Below are positions 35,011 to 47,095 of a DNA stretch of 64,000 nucleotides, one piece after another. The translations under genes were made by a program, and so were the position numbers. Position 1 is the stretch's first letter. Every line of letters begins with the position of its first letter. Source of the stretch: Ceratobasidium sp. AG-K (lineage: Eukaryota > Basidiomycota > Agaricomycetes > Cantharellales > Ceratobasidiaceae); NCBI GenBank assembly GCA_037039685.1, contig JAWNGF010000007.1, positions 1,302,001 to 1,366,000 on the forward strand, given 5' to 3'. The notes beneath the pieces are model-generated. The model ran no database searches, was not told where the DNA came from, and saw only the letters and a program-made list of their open reading frames with translations.

Positions 35011-35437
35011 TGTCACAACCCTAGTGAAGCCTGATGATGCTGAGGGTCAGTCAGGCAATGAGGACAGTGGTTGGGACAACAACAAGGGTCAATGAGTGGC
35101 TCTGAGGCCTAAGCAAAGCAGTCACACAAGTGGTAGGGGAAAACAACAAGAGCACAAGTCTTGTGGAGACAAGACTTGTGTTGCTGGTTTATATACTATG
35201 TACTGTGGCTATGTACAATAGAGAGTAGCAACAAAAGGGGAGAAAGCAAGAGTCTGGGAGCAGAGAGGAGAGAACAAAGGAGACAGGATAAGTCCATGGA
35301 GACCCCAGGAACAATGGAACAGGCCAGGCAGGCATGTCCTGCAGTCATGGCATATATAAAAGGCACATATAAGAACAGTGCAAGCAGAACAAGACCAATC
35401 ACAGGTACAACATGGGAAAACAGGAGAGGTCATGACA
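35011..35437 (-). repeat. Element F 5' LTR (family 3)
   Basis: 427 bp, TGTCATGACC to GTTGTGACA on the minus strand. It is similar to the solo LTRs at 35757-36184 and 47096-47507. It is followed by element B LTR sequence. Confidence 0.9.
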
Positions 35438-35442
35438 GATAC

Positions 35443-35737
35443 CATGCCTGTTGTTGCCTCATTATATATTCAGAGAAAGGCATGAGTCATACTCATGCCA
35501 AGAAACAAAGTCATACAAACTAACCAATCAGAAAGCACTATGAGTCATGTCCCATAAAGGAACATTACTTGCCAAGAAAGGAAGTCATATGACAAAGGAA
35601 AGAGAAGCAGCATAAGGCTGTGCACAGAAAAAAAGAATGTAAGACAAAGGAGACAGAACAAAAGGCAAGCCCAGACAAAGGGAACAACAGGGAGGAAACA
35701 AGAGACAGAGTCTATGGAGGGGCCATAGGTCACAACA
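35443..35737 (-). repeat. Element B 5' LTR, right piece
   Basis: Continues 21674-21874 and matches 736-1018 of the 3' LTR. It ends CACAACA at 35737, followed by GGAGA, the probable right copy of B's target duplication. Confidence 0.85.
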
Positions 35738-35756
35738 GGAGATGACATGCTAATAA

Positions 35757-36184
35757 TGTCACAACCTTTTCTGCATCTCTCTGTTTTCCCTTGTGTTTGG
35801 TCTTGTTATGCTCGCCTTGTCCATATATGCGCCTTTTATGTAAGCCACAACTGCGCGACATGCCTGCCTGGCCCGTCTCATTGTTTCCTTGGTCTCCATG
35901 GACTTATCCCATCTCCTTTGTTCTGTCCTTGCTTCTTTGTGACTCTTGCTTTCTCTCCTTTTGTTGTGACTCTCTAATGTACATAGCCACAGTAGTTAGT
36001 ATAAATACCAGTGACACAAGTCTTGTCTCCACAAGACTTGTTCTCTTGTTGTTTTCCCCTACCACTTGTGTGACTGCTTAGCTTAGGCCTAAGAACCACT
36101 CATTGACCCTTGTTGTTGCCCTAACCACTGTCCTCATCACCTGACTGACCCTTGGTGTCATCAGGCCTGACTAGGGTTGTGACA
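35757..36184 (+). repeat. Solo family-3 LTR
   Basis: 428 bp, TGTCACAACC to GTTGTGACA, with perfect AATAA duplications (35752-35756 and 36185-36189). It carries a TATA-like TATAAATA, then ACTTGTTCT, the presumed RNA start. Confidence 0.92.
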
Positions 36185-36189
36185 AATAA

Positions 36190-38080
36190 TCCATGTATAC
36201 AAAGGCTAAGCAAGAGAAGCACATAACAAAGGAGTAAACAACAAAACAAACTACATGGCAGTCAACAAGCACACAACAGGGGGAAAAAAACAAACACAAT
36301 AACACAGGCAGCACACAACTGCTGAAGGCACAGCATACAGACCATTGTCAGGGCAAGGCTTGTGACATGGGAACCAAGTTGAATAGATGATTAGTTGTGG
36401 TCAGTGCATGTTTAACAGGGGTATCTGCATGGGCTCACAACTGACTGTTGTCATTCCTGGGAGCCAGCCTTCCTTGGCATGTCTACTAAAAATAAGGGTG
36501 TAATTATTGGATATGTGCCTTTGTCCAACAATGAGTACAACCCACCTAGTCAATATCATCCCATTGCCAAGAAACTCAAGGCAGTTCCAATAGGAACCTT
36601 GAGCAATCTGACAGCTTCAGTGTTTGATCAGCCAAAGGTGGCAAGCACCCAAGCTGTGTTGATGTTGTTTTGCCCAGTCTTGTCCACACTCAGCATAGTA
36701 AGCCCCTTCAGCAACCCAGTCAGCAGCAACTGGCAACAGCTGTTCAATGTACCACTTTAGTTGCCCCATGTACAACCCAATCCACATGCTTGACAGGCAA
36801 GTGCTCTGTGTATCAGGGCAATTAGTGCATACTTACCTGTTTGGCTATTTCTCAGTATGCTGGAGTCAAATTTAGATGACTCTTATTATTAACAACCAAG
36901 TTTTGTGATCTTCAAAGTAAGGAAGGCAGGTGGGTGCATTGGGTGGGCAGGGCAGTGGTGATGTGATGGGAGCTGCCCAGGACAGGACTCAGACAATTTT
37001 TTGAGTTGAGCCTACATGTATGCATGTGGGCCATTGCTTGAGTAACTATTGGAACCTATGATTCACTACTGTCTATGTTATGTTGCATATATCCAGGGGG
37101 GTGCATACATATGTGCCACTGTGAATAATTTCACATAATCTTTACTGTCTGTATGCACTGATCTAGGTCATGTGTGCATGTCTTTTTTGACTCAGTGTAT
37201 ATATCCCCAGGCCATTTTACAGATGCCTGGTGGTTATCTAAACACACCTTGCCCTCACCAAGTGCAAGGAGGAAGCACCAAATGCCAACTCAAGCTCAGC
37301 CCTAGAACAAGGTCCTCCTCCCATGTAGTACAAGTGGTGTAAACACCAAAAATAATGACCATGACTATGGACCAGGCATTAATCACATTGCCTTGAGTGT
37401 TGCCAGGCATGGCTCACCTGCAGCCCATGCGGGGCTACTCCTGCTCACATCCTGTTGGCTGCAGAACCCCCATCCATCATTGCTGAGGTATCCCACAACC
37501 TCTGGGACTGGGTGCTCAACCAAAAATCGAAATTCTTGTTTGGCTCATGAGGTCTCATGATCACAAGGACAATCTTCATCAGAGAAAACAATCATTTGCC
37601 TTTAGATCTACTAGATCAGCAATAGATATCTGTAGGCAGGAAGACAACCCCCTCTACCACAAACAGGTGTCTTCTACTCTGAATCTACTGCTTAACTGAC
37701 CTTACTGGTCTCTCAGGCAAGAATATCTACCACAGATGCTATGCTGACTCATCAACTTGCCAACACTTACATGCTGATTACAAAGCTTATAGGCTGACAT
37801 CCACTCACAGTTCCTCTGCATGCGTGGACCCATCTGGCACAATTAGATAAAATGATAAATATTACAAAGGTCACAATCTCATACACATTTGCATAGACAA
37901 ACAAAATAGAACAGGCACTTTGGCAGGGGAAGTGCTTGATTGTTTGACAGGCTGACAACCACTTAACTTTGACACCAAAGACTTTGGCTTGAACATTGAG
38001 GGCTTAGAATTCAAGGGCTTGGAGGTCAAAGCTGGTGGACAGCTTTTGTGGCCAGTGGATGTCAACTGGGATTGGGGCTG
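36190..38080. other. About 1.9 kb without a recognised gene
   Basis: Moderately AT-rich, with no LTR, repeat or domain I can name. A plus-strand frame at 36479-36760 (93 codons, MSTKNKGVIIGY) has no recognised relative and could be an exon or chance. The stretch separates the nested stack from the minus-strand gene that follows. Confidence 0.4.
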
Positions 38081-38099
38081 ATATGTGTGCCTGCAGGAT

Positions 38100-40771
38100 C
38101 CACAGGAGCCCATGTTGGCTTGGCTTTGGCTTGCTGCTGGGCTTCCAACTTTGCCCCCCTGTCTTGCTTGTCCTCAGCATTGTCCGTGGTCTCCTGATTG
38201 TTTGCTGCTCCCTGAGCCCTATTTTCACCCTTGCTCCAACCATCACCCTTGTCCTGACCTTCCCCCCTGCCATTCCCACGTCTCTCACCCTCCTTCTCAT
38301 CCTCCCCCTTGTTGCCGTCCTGGTTTCATCCTCATTGCCGCTCCCGACCTCCCCCTTGTCAGCTGGGAGTTTGTTCTCCTTGGCAGTCTTGCAAGGCTTG
38401 GGCTGGGGCGCATGTTCTCTGCTGTCCTTGTCAACATTGCTGTCAGGGGAGGGCCAGCAAGGGTTAGGACAAGGCTAGTGACAGACACGGGCTGGGCCTC
38501 CTTGTCAAAATCAATGTTGTGGTTGGACCCAGGAAATTTGTCAAAGCCACCAGACTTGTCAGATGCAGGTCATGCCTTAATTTGCAAGTTGCAGGTAAAT
38601 TCCTGCAAAGCACCCACCACAGCCCCACATTTTTCCTTGCTCAGCTGGTTTGGGAGTATTAGCGCCATGGAGTGGTCCACAATATGCAGTGCTTTGCTGG
38701 GTGTTGGACCCAGGACCTTTGCATTTTTCCTGTACATAGTAATAGGAGAAAAATTGAAAAGCAAAGTTGAGTTACTGACCATGCAGAAATATACCATTGT
38801 TTGTGCATCACCTCCATGAGTGCCCTGTTGATTGTTTCAAACTGCTGGAGGGTGTGGCAGTGTTTGTTGAAGTACTTCTCCACATCCATTGCATGCATTG
38901 TGGTATCAACCTTCACCCTGGTTCTATACAGCTCAAGACCCAGCTTGCTCTGTGTGGTAAAAGTCTGTCAGAATAAATCCAATTAACCTGTTGCACTTAC
39001 AAAGGTGCAGACCAGGGCCACAGCCAGCAATGGCATTCCATCCTCCCTGCCAAACAACTGCATGTGAACTATGCCCATGGGGGTACCTTTCCGCTTCACA
39101 TCAAAGAACACTGCATTGATTGCAGTTGTAATGTGATCATGCTGGTACTGCCCCTTTCCTGGTGGCAAGTTGGGCTTCAAAGATTGCACATGGTCAGTGA
39201 GAGTACAAAGCTTGTAATAATCATACCTTTGTGTAGAAGCCATGAGGTAATAAGCCTGCAATAATCACCTTCACCTCCTTCACACCCTGGTCCAATTCAT
39301 ACAAATCCTTGAGTGTACCAACAATCATGTCCTTCAGGCAACCTTGGTAACTCTGGATGTGTTGGTGTATCTAGGTTTGACATTTTTTTCACTGTCAGTT
39401 CCAGAAGCATACATGAGGCCTGCTACTTACCAATTGCCAATGATTTGTATTGACTTGGTACTTGGGATCATCAGGTGAGATGCCAATTTCCTGTGCAGCT
39501 TGCTTCCTGTATATTGCAATTAGCTCATCAATTGCCCTGAAATCCTGGAAGAAGCCTTTGGTGATTAGGTGCGCGCAGATGGTCTTGTATGTCATGTGAA
39601 CAATCTCCAGCACAACGCCATTGTAATCCAGCCTTTGAGGTCTACAGCCTGATGCAATTGGCAACTAAGAGCCTGACCATTTATAGGTGGGATATACACA
39701 ACACAAGGTAACACACTTGAATGTTGTTGAATCTTGGATCTTGTCAACAAAACTCCCATCAAAATCTGACATCAAATCGCCATTGGATCGCTCATAAGGG
39801 GTGCTTGATTGGGAACTTTTGGCTGACAAAATTGAGGCAACCCGCACACTTGCTACTGCACCCATCGGAACTGGCGCTTCTTGGTAGGAATTCAAGTGAA
39901 CGCAATAGGAACCAGTGGGGGTGGAGTGGCATGGGATTCCAATGGGTCATACTTGACGTGTCACTGGTTTTGCCTTGCCCTTTGGCCCATGCAATGCTGA
40001 GCTATGCACAACTGGTTTGTCCATGTTGGTCAAACCCAGTGCGGTAATCTGTAATTACAGAGTTATGTTGATATACACAAGTGATAAAGAGTGAACAAGA
40101 CTTACGCCTTTGTAACAAGCCTCCTTGGTGCTTGAGCTCTTCTTGGATAGTGCGCATTTGCCATCCTCCCAAACCTTTTGCAAGGTGGCGAGGGGGTACT
40201 TGGTGTGATTTTCACAACTGTCACAATCCAATATCTTCACAATAAGTTGGATATGCTGCATGGGGCCCGTCCCACCCTTAGTCTTGGGGCGCAAGGATAA
40301 TTCTTTTGCACTCACACATGGAGGACTTGGAGCCTTGGATCATGCTTGTGAGCTCTTGCCCTGGTTCTTAGGATGCAAGAGATGTTTTATTACACTTCCA
40401 CTCAGAGGTGTTGGAGCCTTGAACTCAGATTGCGGTTCAACATGCAACTTTTTGCATGCTGTTCATGTAGTTAGCACATATGGTATATAGATAGAAAGAA
40501 CAAACTGACAGGGGGACTCGGCCTTGGTTGACATGGATTTATTCCAGCCAAAGGGGGGCATCTGGGCTTGGGTCTCTGAGCATGCAGTAGACTTGTTGCA
40601 TGGGGTGTCAATATGAATGGAAAAGGAGGCCAGTGGGGGGGATTCAGCTTTGGCTGCCTTCATGGCCTTGCACTCCATCGGGATGTTATTTTTGCATGCT
40701 TTGACCTCAAGGCACACCTTCTTATCTGCCATCTGCTGGTCTGTTTTGTTTGTATTAGTGGTGAACCTCAC
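38100..40771 (-). pseudogene. Decayed multi-exon gene resembling basidiomycete DUF6532 proteins
   Basis: Minus-strand exon-like pieces in order: a Lys/Ser-rich leader (40771-40463), KTKGGTGPMQHIQL (40315-40105), a Ser-rich piece (39895-39720), then NGVVLEIVHMTYKTICAHL (39660-39425), a middle piece with YQHDHITTAINAVFFDV (39261-38983) and HAMDVEKYFNKHC (38925-38800). A charged low-complexity tail continues to about 38100. Short gaps with GT and AG ends suggest introns. The pattern of helical blocks followed by F/AL/Y/H positions reminds me of DUF6532, a domain of unknown function common in Agaricomycetes, often near transposons. At least one stop interrupts the Ser-rich piece. Assignment is tentative. 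Confidence 0.4.
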
Positions 40772-41008
40772 TTCAAGTGACCCCTAAATTGTGCATACCC
40801 AGTTGTTCTGCTGCTTTGGCATGGGTACTGCTCCATTTTGGGCGGGTTGAATCCTCTGTGTTGGACATGACATTGTTGTTGTGGTGAAGGGTGAGGCCAA
40901 GGCCAAGGGTGAGGGTGAGGGCAAGGGCACACAGCCTGGGTCACAGGGTGTAAGTCAACCCCAGGGTTAAGACACAGCAAACTACATTTAGTTCCAGGGT
41001 GTCCTGCC

Positions 41009-44000
41009 ATGAGAAACCAACCAACCACCCTTGGAGCCAAAATGAGTTGCGTCAAGATCTATCAATGCCACAAGTGTCCCCAAACATTCCCTGACCCAAA
41101 GTTTCTATCCATTCACAACGCTACAGACCATACATTGCACTGCACCATGTGTCCCTACCACAATCACCACATGAAGACCCCAACCAGTCTTGGCATCATT
41201 TAGCAAAGATTGTTTGTGCACCCCTGTACCAACATGATCTTGATGCAACATACTCAGCTGAGGAGCAACACATGGAACTGGGACCATCACAGCGTGATGG
41301 GCACATGTATGATGATGGTGATGGTGATTAGGAAGGGACAGGGATGAGGATGAGGAAATGAGATCATCCAAGGGGATCCTAAACGATGTCGAGATGATTA
41401 GTAATCCAGGAGAGCACAAGCAATATGATAGCAGCAAACAGGAAGATGAGGAAGGGTCAAATGAAACAAACTTACAATATCAAAGGACAGAGACCTATGT
41501 CAAGCACTACCCCATTATGCACGCAGGAGCGCCTATCCAGCAAGCAACTGCACAAGAGTGTCAATGGTGTAACCACACCAATGTCAGCCAACTGAATGAT
41601 CCTGACTTGTTTGCAATGGCAGAGATCCTGGTGCCTTCTGGGCTTTCCACAAAAAAGCAGGACAAGTTCCTGAGATTGAACAGAGTAAGCAATTGGGTGC
41701 GTTGTTGGCGTAGGAACTATGATGCTTAGCCATGTTAGTTCAACAGATGTACTCTGTGGAAAAATAACCACAAACTAATGAAAGATGTCAACACTCAGTT
41801 ACCCTGGGGCCCAAAATGGAAAATACATATGTTCAAGGTGGCAGGGTGGGACAGCGCTGAGGTCCTTGACCTCTGGGTTTGCAATAGCCTAGAAGGCGTC
41901 AGGGATCTATTGTTTGACAATCAATTTGTCAATGACATACACTATGTGCTGCTGATGGAATAGACAGGGCTGACAGGAAGAAGCGCAAATGGTGGGAGAC
42001 TTGGACTGCTCAACAGAAGTGGCGCATTTAGGTATGGGGAATAACTTAATCAGACTTGAGAGAACTGAAGGAGGTCAAATTTTAGACTAAAATCAAGGAC
42101 AAGCACACAACGGTCATACCATATTTCCTGGCCTCTGAGGAGACAGTTGTGACTGTGATGGGCAGGGAGAAGAAAGCTCACCTGGTCTACCTAATGATCA
42201 ACAATATATCTAAACATGTGCACTGTCAAGTTTCAAAGCAGGTGATGATTCTGGTTGGTTTCTTACCAGTAACAAAATTGGAATGCAAGCCAAATGAGGA
42301 ATGCAGACATATCCTCAAACAGAAGCTTTTCCACCAGTGTATGTCCAAAAGTATGGAGCTGCTTGCAAATGCTTACAGAGAGGGTGTGGAGGCAATCTGT
42401 TCCAATGGTGGAATTTGACATGTATACCCTGTGTTCTCTGGCAGCATGCTTGATTATCCCGAGCAACATAAATATGTGGTCATCAAGCAATCGGCCTGCC
42501 CAACATGCAAGGTGCTGCTGGATGAGTGGGGGGATTGGACTGAGTATGTGCTAGGAGACCACAATGACATAATCTGGGCCATCAAGGACCACAAAGACAT
42601 GGGATCAGTATGCTTCAATGACCTGGGACTAATACCAGTCAGACCTTTTTGGGGGAATCTTCCATATTTCAATGTGTCAATCATGTTTCCACCTGATCTA
42701 TTGCACCAGCTGTACAAGGGCTTCTTCCAGGATCATCTGGCAAAATGGTCAGCAAACTTAATTAGGGAGTCAAAAATTGACAACATGGATAAGTCAATGT
42801 TGCCTCACCATGGCCTTAGGCACTTCAATTATGGTATAACAAAAATCTCACATTGGACCAGTCAAGAAATTGAAGAGCAAGCAAAGTCATTCCTGCCAAC
42901 AGTCATAGAGGAAGGCATCAAGGTGGTTGATGCCAGCCAGGCAATTTTGAATTTTATGTACCTTGCACATTTGTTGTTGTTGACAGATGACAAGCTGGCA
43001 GAAATGAACAACACCCTGGAGACTTTTCATCAGAACAATTTGTTTTCAAGAAGTGGGATGTGTTCAGACCAAAAGATCAAGCAAGATGGGACTCTTACCA
43101 ATGGTTCAACGGTATCCTGAAGCTGCATGCAATGCTGCATTTTACTAACTATATGGAGGAGCTTGGGACACCAGACAGACTCAACACGGAGCTTCCCAAA
43201 CAGTTGCACATCCCATATGCAAAACAGGGGTGGTGTGTGTCAAACAAGAAGGAAGCTACAAAGCAAATGGCCATATTCATTCAGTGTATGGAGGCAATAG
43301 CCATGCATTCTGCTTACCTGGACCATATCAATAACCCGCAAGACAATGCCCAAAGCGAGGCAGGAGATGGTGATGGTGATGACAATGTGTTGGACAATGA
43401 TGCAGCAGCCAATGCTCTTGGATTTGCAGATATACAACACCTGAGAATTGATGAGGATGGCAAGTTGCATAACGAGTTGGAGGAAGCTGAGCAGGAAGTT
43501 GAGCAGGAAGTTGAGCAGGAAGTTGAGCAGGAGGTCAAGCAGGATTATGACTGCAATGAGCCTGTAGAGGTGAGTGACAATGACAAACAGCCAACACTTC
43601 AATGCACCAACATCGAGGGGATTGGGACCTGGGAAGAGATAGTAGTCAATGACATGTCAACTGAGGATGGGGTGCCTAACAATGGCATGATGGAAGTTCC
43701 TTCATACTTCTACCCTAACCCCAGACTGACAATTGCAAAACTGCCAGCAGTTGGACCTTTGTTTACTCAGCTGACCAAGCAGTAGCCTGTCAACTGCCTC
43801 TTCCCGCCATTCCCTTGTTCCTCAAAAAACTAGGCCGTACCCTCACTCCCAACAATATCAAAACTGCCCAACAACTCAAATTCAAAGTCTGGCACCACTG
43901 CTGCCTCATCCACTCACCACTGCCATACAAGCCAACCAAGGCTGAGAAAGTGGACTCTATCTGTGCATTTCCAGTGCAACCAGATTTGTTTGGCCAACAG

Positions 44001-44470
44001 CAGAGCCCCCCTCAGTTCAAAACCCTCCTCTGTCTCGTGAATCCACTTGGAGTTGGCTTGCACCATAAGTAAAGCTCTGCATTGATTCAAACATGGTTGA
44101 GCTGACATTATTTTCTCAGGCTATCACACTGCCCACGTTTGCCTAATTTTTGAGCTCCCCTCCAACATCCACCACCTATTCCCCAGGAAACTTGTCTATG
44201 TTGAGTTCATCACAGATTTCTCTGGCCCTGACAAGAAGACCAGCTTTTATGAGACATCACACAAGCTCACAAACAGGCAGCAGGAAGTTGCAGTCATTCC
44301 ACTTGGGATCATCAAGATGACATGCCACCTTGCCCCTCAATTTGGTGCAGCAACAAAAGACCTCAACCTGGTGACCAAAACCAATATTCTTCAGTAGTGC
44401 AAGAAGGTTTTTTTCAATGAGTTTGCCAGTTACTTCTGGTTCAAACTTCTACACCACTGGCAAGTTGTCA
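41009..44470 (+). pseudogene. Plavaka-type (CACTA-like) transposase, decayed
   Basis: Pieces in family order: an N-terminal C2H2 finger (CHKCPQTF, then HNATDH; 41042-41203), a linker with NRVSNWVRCW (41358-41729), QLPWGPKWKIHMF (41778-41960), RKKRKWWETW (near 41975), the core FLASEETVVTVMG to DYPEQHKYVV (42120-42480), then WGNLPYFNVSIMFPPDLLHQLYKG (42650-42730), which is a hallmark of Plavaka. It ends with VYVEFITDFSG and VIPLGIIKMTCHL (44190-44330). Several stops and frame changes beyond plausible introns mark it as inactive. I did not find terminal inverted repeats. A 12-bp repeat lies inside. Confidence 0.75.
43489..43536 (+). repeat. Four tandem 12-bp units in the Plavaka gene
   Basis: The unit GAGCAGGAAGTT occurs three times exactly and once with changes, encoding a repeated Glu-Gln-Glu-Val tetrapeptide in an acidic linker. 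Probably expanded by replication slippage. Confidence 0.85.
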
Positions 44471-44880
44471 GCGCATGTTCTTAGTTGGTGAGTCACTCAT
44501 TCAGGCTTCAGTTCATATGCTGATTTGAGCGTTGACAGGCTTAGTGCTTAGTGTTGGCTTGCCGCTGGGTCATATTTTTGTTGTCTGTTCTGGCAGTGTC
44601 TGCTCAAGAGAAGGTCCTCAACCCCTGCTCTGTTTCAGCCAGCTTCTGCCTCACTTGTTGGGCACAGTTTGGCTCATGCTGCTTTGTCTCATGGCTTGCG
44701 TCTTAGTTAGCTTCTGCCCACTTGGTTCTTCTCCTTTGGCTCCATTGGCCACTGCTCACTCCATTGTGTGGTGATTTTCCCTGCCACCCATTGACCTATC
44801 TGTGCTCGCAATTGGTGATCAACCATATTCATTCAACTCTAATTATTTTTCCTTTCTCTTTGACTTGCCCCAAATCATAC
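44471..44880. other. Gap between Plavaka remnant and ATPase pseudogene
   Basis: About 400 bp rich in C and T on the plus strand. No domain or repeat recognised. It may contain decayed upstream ATPase exons, but I cannot align them. Confidence 0.3.
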
Positions 44881-45392
44881 CTGCCTCATTGATGCCTGAC
44901 ATGGACTACCTCGTTGTTGCTGTCCCCAAAGGTTTTCCACTTGCTGTCACCCTGGCTCTTGCATTTGTTGCCAGGTGTATGACCAAGGAGCACCTCCTTG
45001 TCTGTGTTCTCAGATCTTGCAAGACCATGGCCAATGCTAGTGTTGTCTGCACAGACACAACCAGTGCCCTTGCCCAGAACATCATGTCCACTGTTACTGG
45101 TTTGGTTGGTATCCACTGCAAGTTTGTCAAGATTGTTCCCCAGCCCCCTGTCTACAGGCCCTTGCCTGTTTGTCTCCTGAAGACAGGCAAATTCTGGTCA
45201 ACGTGCTCAAGGGACTCAGCAAGATTGTCTGTGTCACTGGTGATGGTACCAATGACAGCCCCACGCTCAAGCACAGCAACATTGGTTTCTACATGGGTAT
45301 TGCTGGTACCAAGATTGCCAAGGAGGTGTTGGACATCACCTTGATGGATGGCAACTTTGCTTCCATTGTCTCAGCCATTATCTGGGGTTGAT
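44881..45392 (+). pseudogene. PMC1-type Ca2+-ATPase pseudogene, 5' piece
   Basis: Encodes a P-type ATPase segment: the fourth membrane helix region (VVAVPKGFPLAVTLALAF), the phosphorylation site changed to CTDTTSALAQN (active pumps have CTDKTGTLTQN), then a jump to the hinge (VTGDGTNDSPTLKH) and AKEVLDITLMDGNFASIV. Most of the nucleotide-binding domain is deleted, and the join changes frame near 45170. Active relatives move Ca2+ into the vacuole or out of the cell. This copy cannot work. It is cut after IIWG by element E and resumes at 53027. Confidence 0.85.
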
Positions 45393-45851
45393 TGTTGTGA
45401 GCCAGCTCCCTCCATTGGACTTGCCTGTTGTCTTGCCTGCCTGTGTTCTTCTCTGTGTCGTGTTTCCGTTTCCATTTGCCACGTTGCCACCTTCTTGTGG
45501 TTTCTTCCATTACACTGTGTAACATGGCTGTGCTTTTTGTACAAGTCATGTCTGTTCATACAGCATGACTCACATGGACACTCCTGACTGGTTTGCTTGT
45601 ATGACTTGTGTGGCTGTGCCGTGTATGACTCAGCCTCTTTGTGGATATATATAGAGGACCAACAAGCCTGGTAACCCCAGCTTGTTTTGTCTTGTCAAAC
45701 ACCCCCTTTTGAGTGACACTTTGAACCACACCTACCCTCAAGAGCCTACAGACACTTATGTGTGTTGTGGTTCAAGAGGTCACTTAGGTCTTAGTGCCAT
45801 CCACTCTCTGTTGCGGCCTGTCTCATAGCCATCAAGAAGAAGCTTACGACA
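45393..45851 (+). repeat. Element E 5' LTR
   Basis: 459 bp, TGTTGTGAGCC to GCTTACGACA. Clearly the same family as the LTRs of A, C and D. Contains the promoter annotated separately. Confidence 0.94.
45646..45690 (+). promoter_or_regulatory. LTR core promoter and presumed RNA start (element E)
   Basis: A TATATATA box at 45646-45653 lies 33 nt before AGCTTGTTTTGT (45679-45690). The latter is the exact complement of the priming site, so transcription probably starts at or next to 45679. The same spacing holds in element C. Confidence 0.6.
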
Positions 45852-45853
45852 TT

Positions 45854-45865
45854 ACAAAACAAGCT
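45854..45865 (+). promoter_or_regulatory. Element E primer-binding site, probably self-priming
   Basis: ACAAAACAAGCT two bases inside the 5' LTR, complementary over 12 nt to 45679-45690. The gag start ATG follows at 45874. Confidence 0.65.
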
Positions 45866-47095
45866 TAACAATCATGTCCATTCAGGAGGACGCGGGATCA
45901 CACCTTGCAACACCATTATCAGTAAGGAGAGGACCAAGTAGAGTTTCAAGACCTACGAGTTCCCTCAACAAACAAGATATTGCACAAGCACGGGCTGGAG
46001 GACCAGCAAGGTCTTGCCCACAAAGCCAAGCTTCTATGCCTGGAACATTCAACACCAAGAACATTTCAGTCATTCAGGAAGAACCTACCATTGTTAGGGA
46101 ACCAGGGGACATTACTGACAATCCCGCACCAGTCACAATTCAAATCCCAATTTCTAATGCAAGCCCAGGTCCCTCACGTCCACTATGGCCTATAGGATCC
46201 AGAAGACAGTTTTTCTCCCCCCCACCAGAAGCTCACGGAGGCATATCTCTTCTTCCTATCAGACCACCACCCATGCCGCACATTTCCCATGCTCCTCAAG
46301 TACCCCAGATTGGGGGCACTATCACCAATGCCGGTCCAATCCCAATGAGCTCTCAGGCCGTGACACGAGTTAACTGAGCACCACCATATGTACCACAAGG
46401 GTATTCCCAGCAGCCGACAGCAACCAAAGACCAAGGCATTCCTGGGATTCCTGGCTCAAATTCTAGTTCCAGTAGTAGAACCGTGATTAGCAATCTTGAT
46501 GACCTCGACAATCTTCACCTTGGAAGACACAACGCACTCTTAAGGATTATTGATGGAATGAGGGTAACAATCAATAGAAGACTAAACGGGTTAGAACAAT
46601 CCACTCAAGTGTTGGCTAACAACCAACAGATCTTCAACGATTCCCTCAACAACCTACAAGGAACCCTCACAGACATCCTTAACACTGCGCAAAATAGTGA
46701 ACATAACACTTTCCTGGTTGGACAAGACGTAATCTGCTTAAGAAATGAGGTCACAAACACACAAGGACTAGTAAACAACGTGCAGGAAGATCTTAACACC
46801 ACAAGGCAGGCACAGCTAGCCTGGAACAAAGCAGTCACCCAAGGACTAGAAGGACTAAGGGGAGACGGAAGGATTGCAATCAGACAAATTAACACCATGC
46901 AAGAGGCAATCAACAACATGCGCAAACAGATGGATGAAGCATCTCTACATGCTGTATCACCTCCCCACCCTGAAGCAGAATCCACCAGACTTGACAAATT
47001 GGAACAAAGGTTATGTCAGCTTACAGAAAACCCTGACACCAGAAGGGAAACTAGACGCCCAAAAGTAACTCAGCCAGAAGCCTTTTGTCACGACC

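Larger units (their letters stand above)
21875..35437 (-). mobile_element. Element F: family-3 Ty3/gypsy element, itself carrying D and a solo LTR
   Basis: A minus-strand element with LTRs at 21875-21949 plus 29104-29456 (split by D) and at 35011-35437. Ends are TGTCA...TGACA. Flanks GACAT (21870-21874) and GATAC (35438-35442) are a plausible duplication that has since changed at two positions. Internal parts are gag (34080-34602), pol (29674-34075) and an accessory frame (29471-29929). It lies in the 5' LTR of element B. Many stops make it inactive. Confidence 0.87.
524..35737 (-). mobile_element. Element B: old family-2 Ty3/gypsy element split by nested insertions
   Basis: A minus-strand LTR retrotransposon with a 3' LTR at 524-1018, internal remnants at 1019-1149, 8375-14368 and 21581-21673, and a 5' LTR at 21674-21874 continued at 35443-35737. 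The gaps are filled by elements A, C and F. Flanks GCAGA (519-523) and GGAGA (35738-35742) would be a duplication with one mismatch. The coding order is gag, protease, RT, integrase, chromodomain, then an accessory frame, all with many stops and frameshifts. Catalytic positions of the protease and RT are lost, so this copy is dead and is the oldest layer of the stack. Confidence 0.85.

Noticed and set aside
38085..38819. A 244-codon plus-strand frame rich in Pro, Cys and Leu
   Set aside because: It is the complement of a charged low-complexity tail of the minus-strand DUF6532-like gene. No domain.
40865..40935. GGTGAGGGTGAG-type run as an internal telomere repeat
   Set aside because: The units are irregular and do not match a fungal telomere repeat. 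Treated as low-complexity sequence.
44881..45392. ATPase segment as a working gene
   Set aside because: The phosphorylation motif is altered, most of the catalytic domain is missing, the frame shifts, a TGA is present and a retroelement is inserted.
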